A stretch of 64,000 bases of DNA from Spirogloea muscicola (lineage: Eukaryota; Streptophyta; Zygnematophyceae; Spirogloeales; Spirogloeaceae), in contig WELB01000033.1 of NCBI GenBank assembly GCA_009602725.1, positions 668,495-732,494 of the forward strand, read 5' to 3'. The notes below the pieces were generated by a model that saw only the letters and a program-made list of their open reading frames with translations, was not told the DNA's origin and searched no databases. Position numbers and translations under genes: made by a program. Of this stretch, positions 36,584 to 47,495 are shown in pieces. Positions within the stretch are counted from its first letter, which is position 1, and each line of letters begins with the position of its first letter.

Positions 36584-36885
36584 GTCAGGGGGACAGGTTT
36601 CCGACAGCTAGTCTGTCGGGTCTGAGGCTCCTCACTCCTAACTATTGAGTGATCCATCCTCCCCCTGTTCTGACATAGCATCTTCAGGCCCCTTTGTCCA
36701 TTCTTTTTGGGTTGGCTTTGCCAGCCCCTCGTTTCTGTGGGCGAGCTCTACTCTCTTTGTAGCTGCTAAACGCTTGTAGGCCCCTCGGAACCTTCGTCAA
36801 TTCTTTTTGGGCTGGCTTTTCGCAGCCCTTGCCCCCATTGGGAGTGCCACTTTTCTCTTCTCTTCTCGAGCTACCCGCCCGGCTA
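36584..36885 (+). mobile_element. Two LINE 3' tails, type 2-like and type 4
   Basis: 36590-36755: SGLRLLTPNY-like end, then the hairpin GGGTTGGCTTTGCCAGCCCC and GTGGGCGAGCTCTAC. 36757-36870: GGCCCCTCGGAACC, the hairpin GGGCTGGCTTTTCGCAGCCC, GCCCCCATTGGGAGTGCC. Confidence 0.75.
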
Positions 36886-37130
36886 CGTCGGCGGGCAGAA
36901 GAGAGAAGGCGCGCGGGGTGCATGACATGAAATGGAGGCCAATTCAAGCCGATACATTAGTCAGGCAGAGTCTAGGGCTACATAATCTGGAGACCGAAAC
37001 TAAGGTGCTTAAGGTGACATCAGTACCCACGGGTGAGCACAAACAAATCCGACAAGCTAACTTGGGGAGCTGGAGCGCCGCCACGAAAGCCAGAGGCCTG
37101 ACTTAGAGCGCGCCCTGCACGTTGATGAAG
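36886..37130 (-). mobile_element. LINE 3' end, type 7 (C-terminus SDLFVLTRGY)
   Basis: Minus strand: reverse complement of 37020-37090 encodes GGAPAPQ-like residues and SDLFVLTRGY with its stop near 37022. The 3' UTR (36890-37020) shares a block with 12861-12945. No GGGCTGG hairpin seen in this type. Confidence 0.65.
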
Positions 37131-37174
37131 AGCCTTGCTTGCGAGCGCTGCAAACTAAGTGAGATCCACACACT

Positions 37175-40100
37175 ATAATATGCAACTAAGGCCTGCGGAA
37201 TGCTGGAGTGGCCCAAGCTGCCCCCCCCGACTTCGACGACGCGCATCAACCAGCCGGGCCAGATGCTGGATCAGGGAGGACCACTTTGCGCCGCAGCCTC
37301 CGTAGATATCCATGGCACACGCATAAAGATGGTCCGCTCGGGGATGGTCCTGGTAGTGTAGCTCCTTCTTGCGCTTTGCGCTGGACGTGGCCCAGCCAAA
37401 CACGGTTGACATGGGTGCGCCAGCCTTGTATGCGTCGATCAGTACCACGTCCAGGAGCAGACGAGGCCCACCGCCCCGGGGGGTGGCGATCACGTCCAGA
37501 CGCCGCACGCATGGCTTGCCGCGCCTTGAGGAGATTTGCATGATGCCGGACACCTCCATCGCCGGATGATACCCCGCCTCTCGCACAAACACAGTGTCCC
37601 TGAGTAAGTCGTGGGAGGAAATGCGCTCACCCCCCTCAACACATCTCAGCATATGAGCAGCTAGATCGAGCTTGTCATCGGCAATGTGGCCACACTCGCA
37701 CTGGCGGATGCCAGCCAAGCAAGGGGGGGGGGAGGCCGAGGTGGTGGTGGAGCGCTGTGCGAAACAGGTTGTCTGTGAGCCGAAGGGACTCGTATATCGG
37801 CAGAGCGTTTAGCCACTCAAACGCGCCCGGGGAGCTGATGGAAAGGAGCCGGGTGAGGCCACGTCCATCGTCCTTGAGCAGTCCCTTCAATTCAGAGGCG
37901 GCCTGCACGTCCGCAGCGTGAGTGTAGTGCGCCTGCGCTTTCCTGTCAGAACAGCGTGCCCATGCTGCAAAATCTGCATGACCCTCTGCAGTGTTGGTAA
38001 AGAGCGCGAGAGGTCAGGCAGTGCTGCCGTTAGGAAAAGCTGGAAGGGCAGGTTCCCTGTTGCAACACCCGCTATAGCGGGTTGAAACAGCCTGGCCCCT
38101 CAGGATGAAGCGACTGGAGATGGTGGAGGCCACTTGGGCCCAGCAACCCAGGTGAGCTGCTTGAGATAGGCGAGCCAGTGGACGGCACCCAAGGCTGCCT
38201 TTGCTGGTAGGAAGGGTGCACTGTAGGATGGCAGCCGGCCTGGCGGATAAATTGGGATGGTCTACCAGGCCGTGGAGAGCCTGTTGGAGTCCGGAGTCCA
38301 CGGTAGAGTAGATGGCGCTTAGTGCAGAGGCGGGGGGTACAGTCCGCAATAGGTAAGTGGGACGCTGGGCCAAACAGCGGGTGAGGATGGCCACCGCAAG
38401 CTGCGCGTCCTGTAAGGAGGGGAGGGCCGGGAGGCTCTGGAGATGATTCTCAAGGGTGGACTTCACAACTTGCTCCACATGCCCAGCAGCCCCCAACGGG
38501 GCTCCAAGCACCACCATGCCGAGTGGTGGGGTCTGGCACCCAGCTGGCAGCTTGATGGAGCGAGGGATGCCGGCTGGAGACCAGGCTGAACACTTCTCGG
38601 GCCGGATGTTGAGGCCAAGGCTGTGAAGCTCGCCCTCCAACGTGCTGTAAGCGCTGGTGACTTCAGTTGGGGGTCCCGCCATGGTGGTGTCGTCGGCGTA
38701 GCTTGGGATTAGCACAGCAGCGTGGGAAGGCGTCCAAAGCCCGCCTGAGGGCCCTCCAGCCGCTGCTTTCCGGCTCTGCACCAACGCTGTCCAAAGGGCT
38801 GCTGGGTTGAGGTCCACCAAGGTCGGGGGCTGGCACTCCTCGAGCCAGGGGGGTAGGGGGCTTTGGGCAGGGGGGTGGAGGGTCCTGAGAGCAGCAAGGG
38901 TCTCTGCGTCGTGAGTGCTGGAGTGGCTGGGTCCAGAGCTTGGGCAGCACGGGAAAGGTCCCCTGCACAGCAAAAACGAATGGCTCGGCGGACAGCTGAA
39001 GCCTCTGAGGTGGCTGGGGTGGCCAATTCGCCTGGGACACCTGGACAGCTGCGCGATGCTCCTCCAGGAGCTGCCCCCATGCACCGCCCTCAAAACGCTG
39101 ATTCCTGGCTAGCATCACCGCGCGTTGGCTTGGACCACTTTGGAAGGGGTCCCAGGACCAGGCGAGGGAGGAGCTGCCAGACAGTCCACGCAGCTTCGTC
39201 GAAGCTGTTCCAAGCCATCCAAGTGAGTATGGGCCGCGAGGCTTGCTAGATGTGTGGCCGTGCCCAGTGGGGGATGTGCCGCAAGGTGGGCAGACTGGGT
39301 TCCAGCATGACAGCATCTAGGTCCAGGAGCCTTGCCCAACGCCACTGAGCCGGCGAGGGAGCTGGAGGAAGGGGTGCCGGGGCTGGGGTGCCGGGCCGCC
39401 GTCGTCGGGTAGCGGCCTCAGCGAGGGCTTGGGTCCGCTGCTTGGCGCGATTTGCCTTCTTGGAACAGTGGCTCTCGTGCATGCGAAAGCTCTGCAGGCT
39501 AGGCCAGGGCTGCTGGCAGTACTGGCAGGTTTGGGGGACAGCTGGAGCGGCAGGGCGTGTGGATGGAGCTGCTGCAGCTGCAGGGATGACCGGAGTAGGA
39601 AGGAGAGGCGGGAGGGCTGAAGCTGGCGGGGGCTGGGGCGGACGACCCCTCCTGCGCAGGCTACTGGAACAACTTGTGCTTGAAGGAGCCACATCGGCGG
39701 TAGCGGCAGCAGAAGCGGCAACAGCAGCAACAACGACAGCGGCAGCAGCAGTCGCCCGGCTGGTGGCCATGGGAGGGGCACTTGGAGGAGCAGGGGCCGC
39801 CATGAGTGGGGTGGCTGTGGGGGCACCGTCAGGGGGCACGTCTGTGTCCATGGGCGCACTTGCAGGGGGCACATGCGAGGATGCGGAGGAGGGGATGCAC
39901 ACCTCTCTCGTACTCGTGCCGTCCCCGCCCCGGGAAGTGGCGGCAGTGGCCACGCCACCCTCCGTGCGTGCACTCTTCCTGGCCCGGGGTGGCGACTTGT
40001 CGGGGCAAGCCCGCTTCGGACGAGGAGGCGGCAGCCGCACGCTAGAGAATATCAATACACCCTGCGGCGTGAGTGGCAGGATGCAAGGGCGTGCTCGGCT

Positions 40101-40240
40101 GCAGTGCGACGGACAGCGGTACTGCTGAGGGAGGCGGGACGGGAGGTGATTGACGGAGGACGAGTGCAGCGGCAGCCGGGGCAGAAGAGGCTGTGCCGCA
40201 GTCGGGGGGGGGGCCGGGGCCTGGCGCGGCATGGAGCGGG
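37175..40240 (-). mobile_element. Longest LINE copy: C2H2 finger, RT and RLE regions
   Basis: Minus strand. N-terminal frame about 40233-39246: Pro/Ala-rich, then a C2H2 finger CQYCQQPWPSLQSFRMHESH, then Arg-rich. Next 39316-38014 in two frames: LLEEHRAAVQVSQANWPP, SYADDTTMAGPP (the RT YADD box at about 38690-38702), NIRPEKCSAWSP, then an Ala/Leu-rich RT-thumb-like part. Then 37908-37675 (LTDNLFRTALHHHLGLPPPL) and 37718-37173: knuckle CECGHIADDKLDLAAHMLRC, RISSHDLLRD, RRLDVIATPRGGGPRLLLDV, KKELHYQDHPRADHLYACAM. Only about 15 residues separate AAGGPSGG from YADD, so most of the RT fingers and palm are deleted. Several frame changes. No intact tail at the 3' side. Architecture matches RLE-LINEs (R2/NeSL/Utopia-like). 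Confidence 0.8.
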
Positions 40241-40389
40241 GCGCCCGAGGACGCCCGAGGCGGCCGTCGTGAGGCATGAGGCCACAGGCGGAGCGAATGC
40301 CGCTGGCGCGGGCGCGGGGAATTTCTGCCCAGGCGAGGGTGGCTGGGGAAGCTCGGCCGCCGGCGAGGCGCACGGTGGGGGCCCGGGGA

Positions 40390-40787
40390 CTGGCGCGGCA
40401 TCGAGCGGGGAGCCGGTAGACTTTCCTGCAGCCGGGTTGCTGGCGCAAGTGCATCGAATGCGCCTGGCCGTCTCGCTGCAGAGGTTCTATGGCCCGGGCG
40501 ATGCACCCTCGTGCCGGCAGAGCCCTCGCTGCTGCCTCTGGCTCTGGCCAGGGGACCCACTTCAACGAGCCTAGCATCTCCCACCTGCGGCTGCGGCAGC
40601 TCCTCCCCGCAGGCGACGTGCGCGGCCGTGCTCGGCTGCTGTCGGCCGCCTCCCCCGGCGCGGCAGCCTGGCTCTCTGCGCTCCCACTGTATGATGCGCT
40701 CAGGCTGCCGGACGAGCTGTTCCGCACGGCCACGCATCGCCTGCTGGGCCTCCCCCCGCCCTGCCTGCTGGGCGTGCTGCAGTGCGN
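40390..40787 (+). mobile_element. Rearranged LINE fragment (segments in wrong order)
   Basis: 40395-40580 (+) encodes the C-terminal part (EPVDFPAAG, MARAMHPRAGRALAAASGSG, EPSISHLRL), but instead of the stop it continues at 40590 into LLPAGDVRGRARLLSAASPG, LPLYDALRLPDELFRTATHR, LLGLPPPCLLGVLQC, which belongs about 350 codons upstream. It ends at the single N. Either two truncated insertions or an assembly join. Confidence 0.75.
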
Positions 40788-40864
40788 CTTGGATCCAGGG
40801 GCACGTCGGCCTTGCCGCCGCCGCCGCCGCCGAGTCGGGCGGCGCCGAGCCGCGCCGACGACCG

Positions 40865-42874
40865 ATGGCCAAGCCGCGGACGGCGGAGAAGGAGGCGAGC
40901 ACCATCTTCACGCTCGTCCTGCTCATCCTCCTCGCACTCGTCGCCTTCCTGGCCACGTACACGACGGTGCAGGCGCTGTATGGGCCGGACGCCGACGACG
41001 CCGCCGACGACGCCGCCGCCGCCGCCGAGGTCCGCCATGGCGCCGCGGGCCTGGCCAGCTGACCGCTGCCCAGGCGGCGATGCTGCACCGAGCGAGCTCG
41101 GGACGCCCGCCCTTACGCCCCGGCGGCCTCCGCGGGGAGGTCCAGCTGGGCGAGAATGACGACGAGGGAGCGGAGCACGCCGCCGATGGCGGCAGCAGTG
41201 GCGGCGGCGGAGCCGCCGCCGACGGCGGCGGCGCCGCTGATGGCGACAGCAGCAAGGGCAACGTCAACGACCTCTGCCGGGGGATGCCGCACTGGGAGCT
41301 GTGGGGGCAGCCCGTCAAGTGGGGCCCCAACAACCTGCAGGACACCACCGCCGCCTGCTGCCAGTCCTGCCGGTGAGCTCTGGAGGCACCGAGCTCGCCG
41401 GCCCCATTGCGGGCGTCGCAGCATTGCGGAGCTGGTGGGATGCCACGCCGCCGCTGCCCCGCTGATCAAAGCGCGGCCCGGCCGCTGCTGCAGCGACATG
41501 TGCCCAAAAGGCGGCAAGTGCGAGTGCAACTCGTGGGTCTACTGCGGCAACAAGGAGCGCTGCGGCGAGCAACACCGCCAGGTTCGGCACTGCTGCCACC
41601 ACCACCGCGCCCGGGGCCCTTTGCATCCCATGACCAGCGAGCGCCGAGCCAGCTAGGGCGACGTGCAGCGTCCTCGCCGCCCACAGTGTGTCGTGGCCTT
41701 GTGCTGTCGGCGCAGTGCTGGCTGAAGCTCCAAGAGGACCCGCTGCGGCCCGAGGTGCATGCTGACGCCGGCGTGCCGTGGACCTCGGGCTTGCTCTACG
41801 GCACCGGCGCTGTGAGTCGACATCGCCTCGCTTCTTGCGCCGCTGCGGCCAAGGGCTTGACTGACTGGCTCGGCGGCTCCAGCACCGCTGCATCGGCCTA
41901 GTAATGCCTTGAGAAGCACGGGCCTGCATATGCGGCAGTCACCTGGCTGCTGGTCACCAGAATCGTCACTTGCGCTCATTGTGACCGCAGGGCATCATCA
42001 CACTCGGCACGCCGGAGGGAAAGATCCGCGTCAAGGTGCACATTCGCCTCCAACAACACCCTGCAAGACGACAGCGGTAGCGGGAGCCTGCTTGCCTGGC
42101 TCTCAGGCTTGTCCTGGCGCCGACTGATCGCCAACAACTGAGGTGGCGCTGCATTTGACATGCAGCTGAGGCCGGAGTGGGCGCCGTCGGCAGTGTCGTA
42201 CTTGCGGGACCTTCTGCAGTTGCGGCACTGCACGGGCTGCCAGTTCTATCGCGCGGAGGGCCTCGGTGCTGCCTGGGCTGCCGATGGCACGCCAGTTGAC
42301 GGGGTGAGGGGCCGCCGCCTCTCTCATGGCTGCCAGCACTGTGTGATCAAGCCGCAGGCTCCCTCTCGCCACAGCTAATTTGGCATACGGTCGTCGGCCA
42401 CTCCGTCGTCGGCCACTCTTGCTGCAGGAAGCACCGGGCCCGCCATACGCGCTGCTGCAGGGCACGCTGGCAACGGACGGCATTCCGTACCGGGAGATTG
42501 AGCGTGAGGCAGCGCCAATCGTCGAGCGCGGCATGCTGTGCCTCATTGGCGGCGGGCCTGACTTTTTCATCTCGCTTGCACGCCACGTTGAATGGCAGCA
42601 CGGTCACACCGTCTTTGGCCAGGTGTGCACTCGCCGTGCCAATATCTGTTGCAGACTATGTGGCTGCTGAAGCTGGTTGTCTAGCTCACGAGCAGGGTGC
42701 CGCATGTTGGTGGTGCAGGTTTTGAAGCAGGACATGGCAATTGTGGAGAAAATTGTGGAGAAGAAGACTAAGGCAGAGACGTGGGGCCAGGTAAATGTGC
42801 GTGTGCTCGAGGCGCCGGTTTCATTCACGGTGTCGCGCACAGACGCCAAAAACCTTGGGAAGGAGGACTTCTGA
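40865..42874 (+). CDS. Membrane-anchored cyclophilin-like protein with Cys-rich N-terminal domain
   Basis: Exons joined in frame: 40865-41026, 41140-41372, 41494-41581, 41716-41811, 41991-42035, 42166-42303, 42428-42622, 42719-42874; 370 residues. Residues 14-35 are a single span (TIFTLVLLILLALVAFLATY), suggesting a type II secretory-pathway protein. An acidic/Gly/Ala linker follows, then a Cys-rich module (CCQSCR, CECNSWVYCGNKERC, CWLKLQEDPLRPEV), like the domain in plant proteins annotated as peptidyl-prolyl isomerase family (At4g17070-like, from memory). The C-terminal half is a diverged cyclophilin fold: GIITLGTPEGKIRVK, CQFYRAEG, GPPYALLQGTL, GGGPDFFISL, HTVFGQVLKQDM. The usual catalytic Arg/Phe context (FHRVI) is replaced by CQFYRAEG, so isomerase activity is doubtful. 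Only 78 bases separate the start from the single N at 40787. Confidence 0.85.
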
Positions 42875-43399
42875 GCTTCACACTGCCGCCGGCAGGGCAC
42901 ATGGCAATGTGAGTACTTGGCTGTGGTCGGCCCGTGCGGCTACCTGTAAGAGCATGCAGCGTCCCAAAGTTAGCAAGACCTTCAGCGAGGACGCTTTTGA
43001 TGAGGCACTCCATCTGGAGATGTCATTGGCGAGCTTGATCACTCTAGTTCTTGATGTAAGCGGCTGCTGATCGGCTAATCAGCCGTGCTCACAAGAAAGA
43101 TCGAAGAGACGAGAATTTGATGGTGCAGGCCTGCTCTGTGCTGGCCATCTCAAGAAATGTTGCATGTAATGGCACATCTGGCCACGTTTTGGTTGTTTCT
43201 CTGCTTTGCTCAGGTTGTGTTTCGCAGGTGTTTTGTATCCTGTATGCCTTGTCCTGCATAAAGTAGTTTGAGCGTTTATGGCCATGGCCAATAATAGACA
43301 ATACAGCCAGTCTGCTGGTTGGAGACATGGCCCATGCAGTCGTCTGCAACATGGTACAGGGCGAGGCCCATGGGAATGGGCCGCAGGTGGGGACCTCAA
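42875..43399. other. Convergent intergenic region
   Basis: Lies between the 3' ends of the cyclophilin-like gene (+) and polygalacturonase gene (-). No feature recognised apart from their presumed UTRs. Confidence 0.5.
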
Positions 43400-46300
43400 T
43401 CAGACTGCGACAAGCTGGGGGCAGGTCTGGGAGGTGTCGGGCGTGACATTGTGCTCAGTGCCCTGGAGGTCTGAGCATGACCATTTGCCACCAAGTGCAA
43501 TGTCGGCGAGCGCCACGTTACGGGTCAGTGCCTGGGGCAGGCCACTCATTGCGCCTGCCTTCTTTACACCCGGGCCGACGACGCTTGTAATGACCACGCC
43601 GTCGACATCGGTGATTGCTGCAGGGTTGTAGCCGTTGTCTGGGTGTGTCAGGTTGCTGCCAGACGTGCGCACGCTGCTGTAGGCCTGCGTCAGGACAATT
43701 GCTGCCTTGCTAACATCGGCCACCCAGTAGTTGCGGAACGTCGCGCCGTGCACATACCCGCCGCGCCCCGGGATGCTCTTGATCCGGATTGCCTGTTCCC
43801 AAGCGTCGCCAGCGAGACAAGCACAGGGCAACTTAACCTCACGCGCGTTCGCAGATATCAACATGCTGCTCTGATGAGCAAAGTTGCAACACACATTGAC
43901 CCAGATGATAGAAGAAGGTGCTCGCCCATTGAACGATGATAGCATTGAACGATGTGCCAAGGACTGGGTGCAGTGAGAAATCCTAGTTGCGCACCTGTGC
44001 GCAATTAGTCATGACCACGCCATCCACAGAGATGTTGAAAATGCCCCCTGACAGCTCGCTTCCTAGGGACATCCCATGCGACCCATCTGCCAAGTGCCGC
44101 CGCAGGGCTTTACAAGTGAGACAACAGTGATCCTTCTTGTGCAGCAAAGCCAGCTTGGCAGACCTGCTGGGTCTTGAGCTTGCCTGCCAAACTCCGAGCT
44201 CGCTACTCAAATCCTGCTAAAATTCTCAGCCCAACCTACTCAGCAGCATAAAATTTGTCTTCTGGGCTGGCCATCCACAGCCACTCCCCGCTTGATGGAG
44301 GCAATAATATTGCTCCTTATAACGTATCATGCCCATGTTATTGAAAAAAACTAGAATGCCTTTTGATTAACATGGGCATGTATATAAGGAACTTACCAAC
44401 TGCTATGGAGCCGATGAGGACATTTGCAGAAGGTGCATTGTAAGCGATGCCGTACTGGTCCCACCCGCTCTTGATGCAGATTGCATCATCGCCGTTGCTG
44501 ATGTAACAGTCCTCAATGAGCACATTCACACATGAATCTGCACAGGAACACCGGAATTGTCAGATGTCAAAGCTGAGGTAATATGTGCATAGAAGTCTCC
44601 ATCTATTCAAGGGGCAGTGGTTCAACTTGCCAGAATCGATGCCGTCCGTGTTGGGCGACGACAGTGGTGCAAGGATGGTGAGCCCGTGGATGTGCACATC
44701 AGAGCAGTAGATGGGGTGTAGCGCCCAGAACGGCGGATTGCGCAGCGTGATGCCAGTTATGATGAGGCCCTGCACGGATGACAGCTGCACGAGCTCCGGA
44801 CGCGTGGAGAGCAGCTTCTTTTTGTCGCTAGCCGACCACCATGGGCTACCCTGGCCATCAATGGTGCCCTGCCCTGCATGGCCATTGCAAGCCACACTAA
44901 GAGCCATCATGCTTTGCTATTGCCTGGTGAATGGCTATCTGCTCATGACGTGGCATATAAGCAGCTGAGAGAGAAGGGAGCCAGCAATCAGATATTCTGC
45001 ACTCCCTCACCTTTACCTGTCGACCAGCGTACCTGTGATGACGACGTCGACAAGCGAGTCGCCGTGAATGAGCGCCTGGTACCGTCCGTACAAGTTTGGC
45101 CACTCTCGGCCCTTGCCGTAGGACGGGTAAGGCGGCAGGATTGGGTACTCGGTAAAATCTGACACAGAGTTGGACGGTAGACGAGTCAAAGACAGCACAC
45201 AACAAGTGGCAGCAAGTGGCAGCAATAGACTGCTGTGAGGAGTTTGGAAGTGGCAGGAATAGCAGAAAGAGCTGGTAATGCTGCTCGCCTGGCTGCCGAG
45301 AATGGTGGCGCCAGCCGCAAGGAACAGCGTCATATGGGACGTGAGGTTGAAGGGCGCGGTGAGCCAGGAATTAGCTGGCACAGTAAGCTGGCCGCCGCCA
45401 GCACCCGCAAGCGCGGCAATTGCAGCGACAAAGGCGGTCGTGCAAGGCGTAATGCCGTCAGGGACAGCGCCAAAGTCAGTCAGTGAGAGGATCGCCGTCC
45501 TTGTTGGCAAAATTGGCGGCGGGTGCTGCGGAAGCTGGGGATACTTGGCGATGGGGCTCGAGCCGGCTGGCGGCGGGCCATAGGGAGGAGGCGGAGGGGG
45601 CGAGGGAACGACAGGAGGCGGAGGCGCCTTGGGTGACTTGGGGGGGTTTGCGGAGGAGGAGCTCTTTGGGGGGGACGAGGAGGGTGGCGGGGACGGCGGG
45701 AGGGTGATCGTGGGCGGCGGCACAAATGGAGGCGGTGGGGACACCGGACCCCCCAGGTTGACAAACGGAGGAGTCAGGAACTTGGACGTCCCTGGCGGCG
45801 TAGGCATGATCACAACTGGAGCCCCAGTTGGCGTCGGCTGTTGAGGAGGTGGTGACGTCGTCTGCGACGACGGCGGCGACGGCGGCGGCGGCGGTGGGGG
45901 CGGCGGTCGTGGCGGTGGCGGCGGGGGGGNGCCGCCGCCGTGGCGCCCGGCCTGCCTGACGAGTTTGGCGGTGGCGCCTCGCCGCCGGCCCTCAGGCCAT
46001 GGTCTGGCAGAGGGAGGGCGCCTGGCCGCAGCGGCGCCGCCTGCGCTCAGGCGCAGCCTCGAGTCGCCTGACCAATACGCGAGGCTTCCCGCGGCGGCGG
46101 CGGCGGCGGCGGCCGCGGCGGCGGAGGCGGCGGGGCTGGCGGACGCGGTGGGTGATGGCCGACATTCTTGGCGTGGTGGCCCACGCCACTTCCATGGCCG
46201 CCCCGCATGCCGGTCCCCGGTGGGTGCATGCCCTTGCCAGGGCCGTGCATGCCGCCGATGACGCCGGTGCCGGCGACGTGCATACCAGTGCCCGGAGGGT

Positions 46301-46442
46301 GCATGCCGCCGCTGCTGCCAGCCCCGGCCGTGCCGTTGTGCATGCCCGTCCCCAACGGATGGTGCCCCGCGGCCTCCGCGGCTGCTGCCGCGAGCATTGT
46401 GGCCAGCACGAGCCTCAGCAGCAGCGCTCGCAGCAGCACGTC
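43400..46442 (-). CDS. Secreted GH28 polygalacturonase with His/Met- and Pro-rich N-terminus
   Basis: Pectin-degrading glycosidase, apoplastic. Minus-strand exons: about 46442 to 45290 (contains the single N at 45930), 45158-45033, 44873-44631, 44537-44397, 44086-43995, 43792-43400. The start MDVLLRALLLRLVLATMLAA looks like a signal peptide; then repeats of GMHPPGTG and a long Pro-rich stretch of extensin-like character (PPPPP, SPPPSSSPP). GH28 domain: LTDFGAVPDG, GTIDGQGSPWW, NTDGIDS, NGDDAICIKSG, SHGMSLGSE, AIRIKSIPGRGGY. The catalytic Asp set (NTD, DD) and RIK are present; the His of the usual GHG box sits in SHGM. The donor at 44630 is GC (G/GCAAGT); the donor of the first GH28 exon (near 45290) also lacks GT nearby. 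The frame before and after the N differs, so the sequence across 45930 is not reliable. Confidence 0.88.
43911..43935 (-). mobile_element. 25-bp LINE tail stub in a polygalacturonase intron
   Basis: AGAAGAAGGTGCTCGCCCAT.. matches the last bases of type 1/2 tails (minus strand). It is followed by a local duplication of CATTGAACGATG. It lies in the intron 43793-43994. Confidence 0.6.
44255..44312 (+). mobile_element. LINE tail stub, type 5, in a polygalacturonase intron
   Basis: The hairpin GGGCTGGCCATCCACAGCC lies at about 44264-44283, with terminus GCTTGATGGAGG. It lies in the intron 44087-44396, antisense to the gene. Confidence 0.65.
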
Positions 46443-47100
46443 CATCTCTGCGAGAATTGCAGTCCTCCTGCCTGCCACAGGTGCTTCGGCAGGTGCTCAG
46501 CTGCATTCAGTATCTGGCAAGCTCGCTGCACCACACACATCTGCCCGAATCCTGGTGCACCATGCGGGCCTACCGCAAGTGCTTCAGATTCGAGAAGGTA
46601 CAGCTATAATCATACCTCCTTGTGAATATCTGTTCTGTGAGGGCCACCCGAGCTCTGTTCAGCGCAAGTGTAAGGTCAGATACACCGGAGGCCCTCGCAA
46701 TCTAGCACCAAGGTCGCGCCTTTGCGTCCTGGAAGCCCTCCCCAGACCGCCTGGATCAGCGCCGGGCCAGCTCCGGAGGTCGGCCAGCACAGGGAGCTCC
46801 AGACCCGCGGCGGCCCTGCTTCAGTGCCTCCACGACCTCGATCCGCTCCCAACGCAGCAAAGCTCGCACAGGGGCCGGCACTGCCAGTCTCAGTCTCCGC
46901 GCCGAATTGGGCATGGGCTGCCGCCGTCGCGCTGCTGGCCCTGGAGGGAGCCCAGCCACCGCAGGATATTGAAGGCAAATTTAGGAAGAGAAAGGCAATG
47001 CAGGTGGGCGGGCCTGGCGGCGGAGCTGCGGGCCGCCCGGGCAGCGGAGGGGGGGCCGCTGGAGGGCGTCCTGCAGGAAGGAGCTGCAGCCGAGCTTGAG
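46443..47100. other. GC-rich stretch, no recognised gene
   Basis: Contains the upstream region of the polygalacturonase gene. Overlapping Ala/Pro/Arg-rich frames on both strands (46676-47233, 46756-46959 minus; 46722-47099 plus) match nothing I know. It may be a 5' LINE part, but no motif supports that. Confidence 0.4.
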
Positions 47101-47310
47101 GCGGGCCCGGCGATGAAGAAAGGGCTCGCCCATTGAGGATAGGGGCTGGACAAGCCAGCCCAAAAAAGAATGAACAAAGAACGAGAAGGGGGCCAGAGGA
47201 AGCCAGAGGAAGCGCTAAGAAACCAAAGCACACAAAGAAAGAAAGCAGCTACAAATTACTCAGTAACCCCTGCTAAGCAGCCGCAAATCAGAGAGGCTAG
47301 GGTCCTGGAT
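47101..47310 (-). mobile_element. LINE 3' end, type 1
   Basis: The minus-strand terminus at about 47118 (AAGGGCTCGCCCATTGAGG), hairpin GGGGCTGGACAAGCCAGCCC and 3' UTR are nearly identical to 22405-22556. The coding end near 47256 reads LASLICGCLAGVTE, a shifted frame of SDLRLLSRG. 5'-truncated at about 47310. Confidence 0.8.
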
Positions 47311-47495
47311 GGGGGGCCTGCCCAAGGCGCCCGCCTTTGCGCCCGGTCAACGGTCAGCGCGCCCTCCACCGCGCGCCGCGTAGCGAGATTCCGCGACCGA
47401 AACATAAAATGGACGACTGAAATGTACTTTCTATAAGAGTACTTGTGATCGTTCATGTCTTTCATCAGAAAGAAAGCTTACGCCCCACAGCCGAA
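47311..47495. other. No recognised feature
   Basis: Short spacer between LINE tails; nothing recognised. Confidence 0.4.

Noticed and set aside
39388-40128. 246-codon plus-strand frame opposite the LINE N-terminus
   Set aside because: Antisense shadow of the Pro/Ala-rich LINE frame that carries the C2H2 finger.
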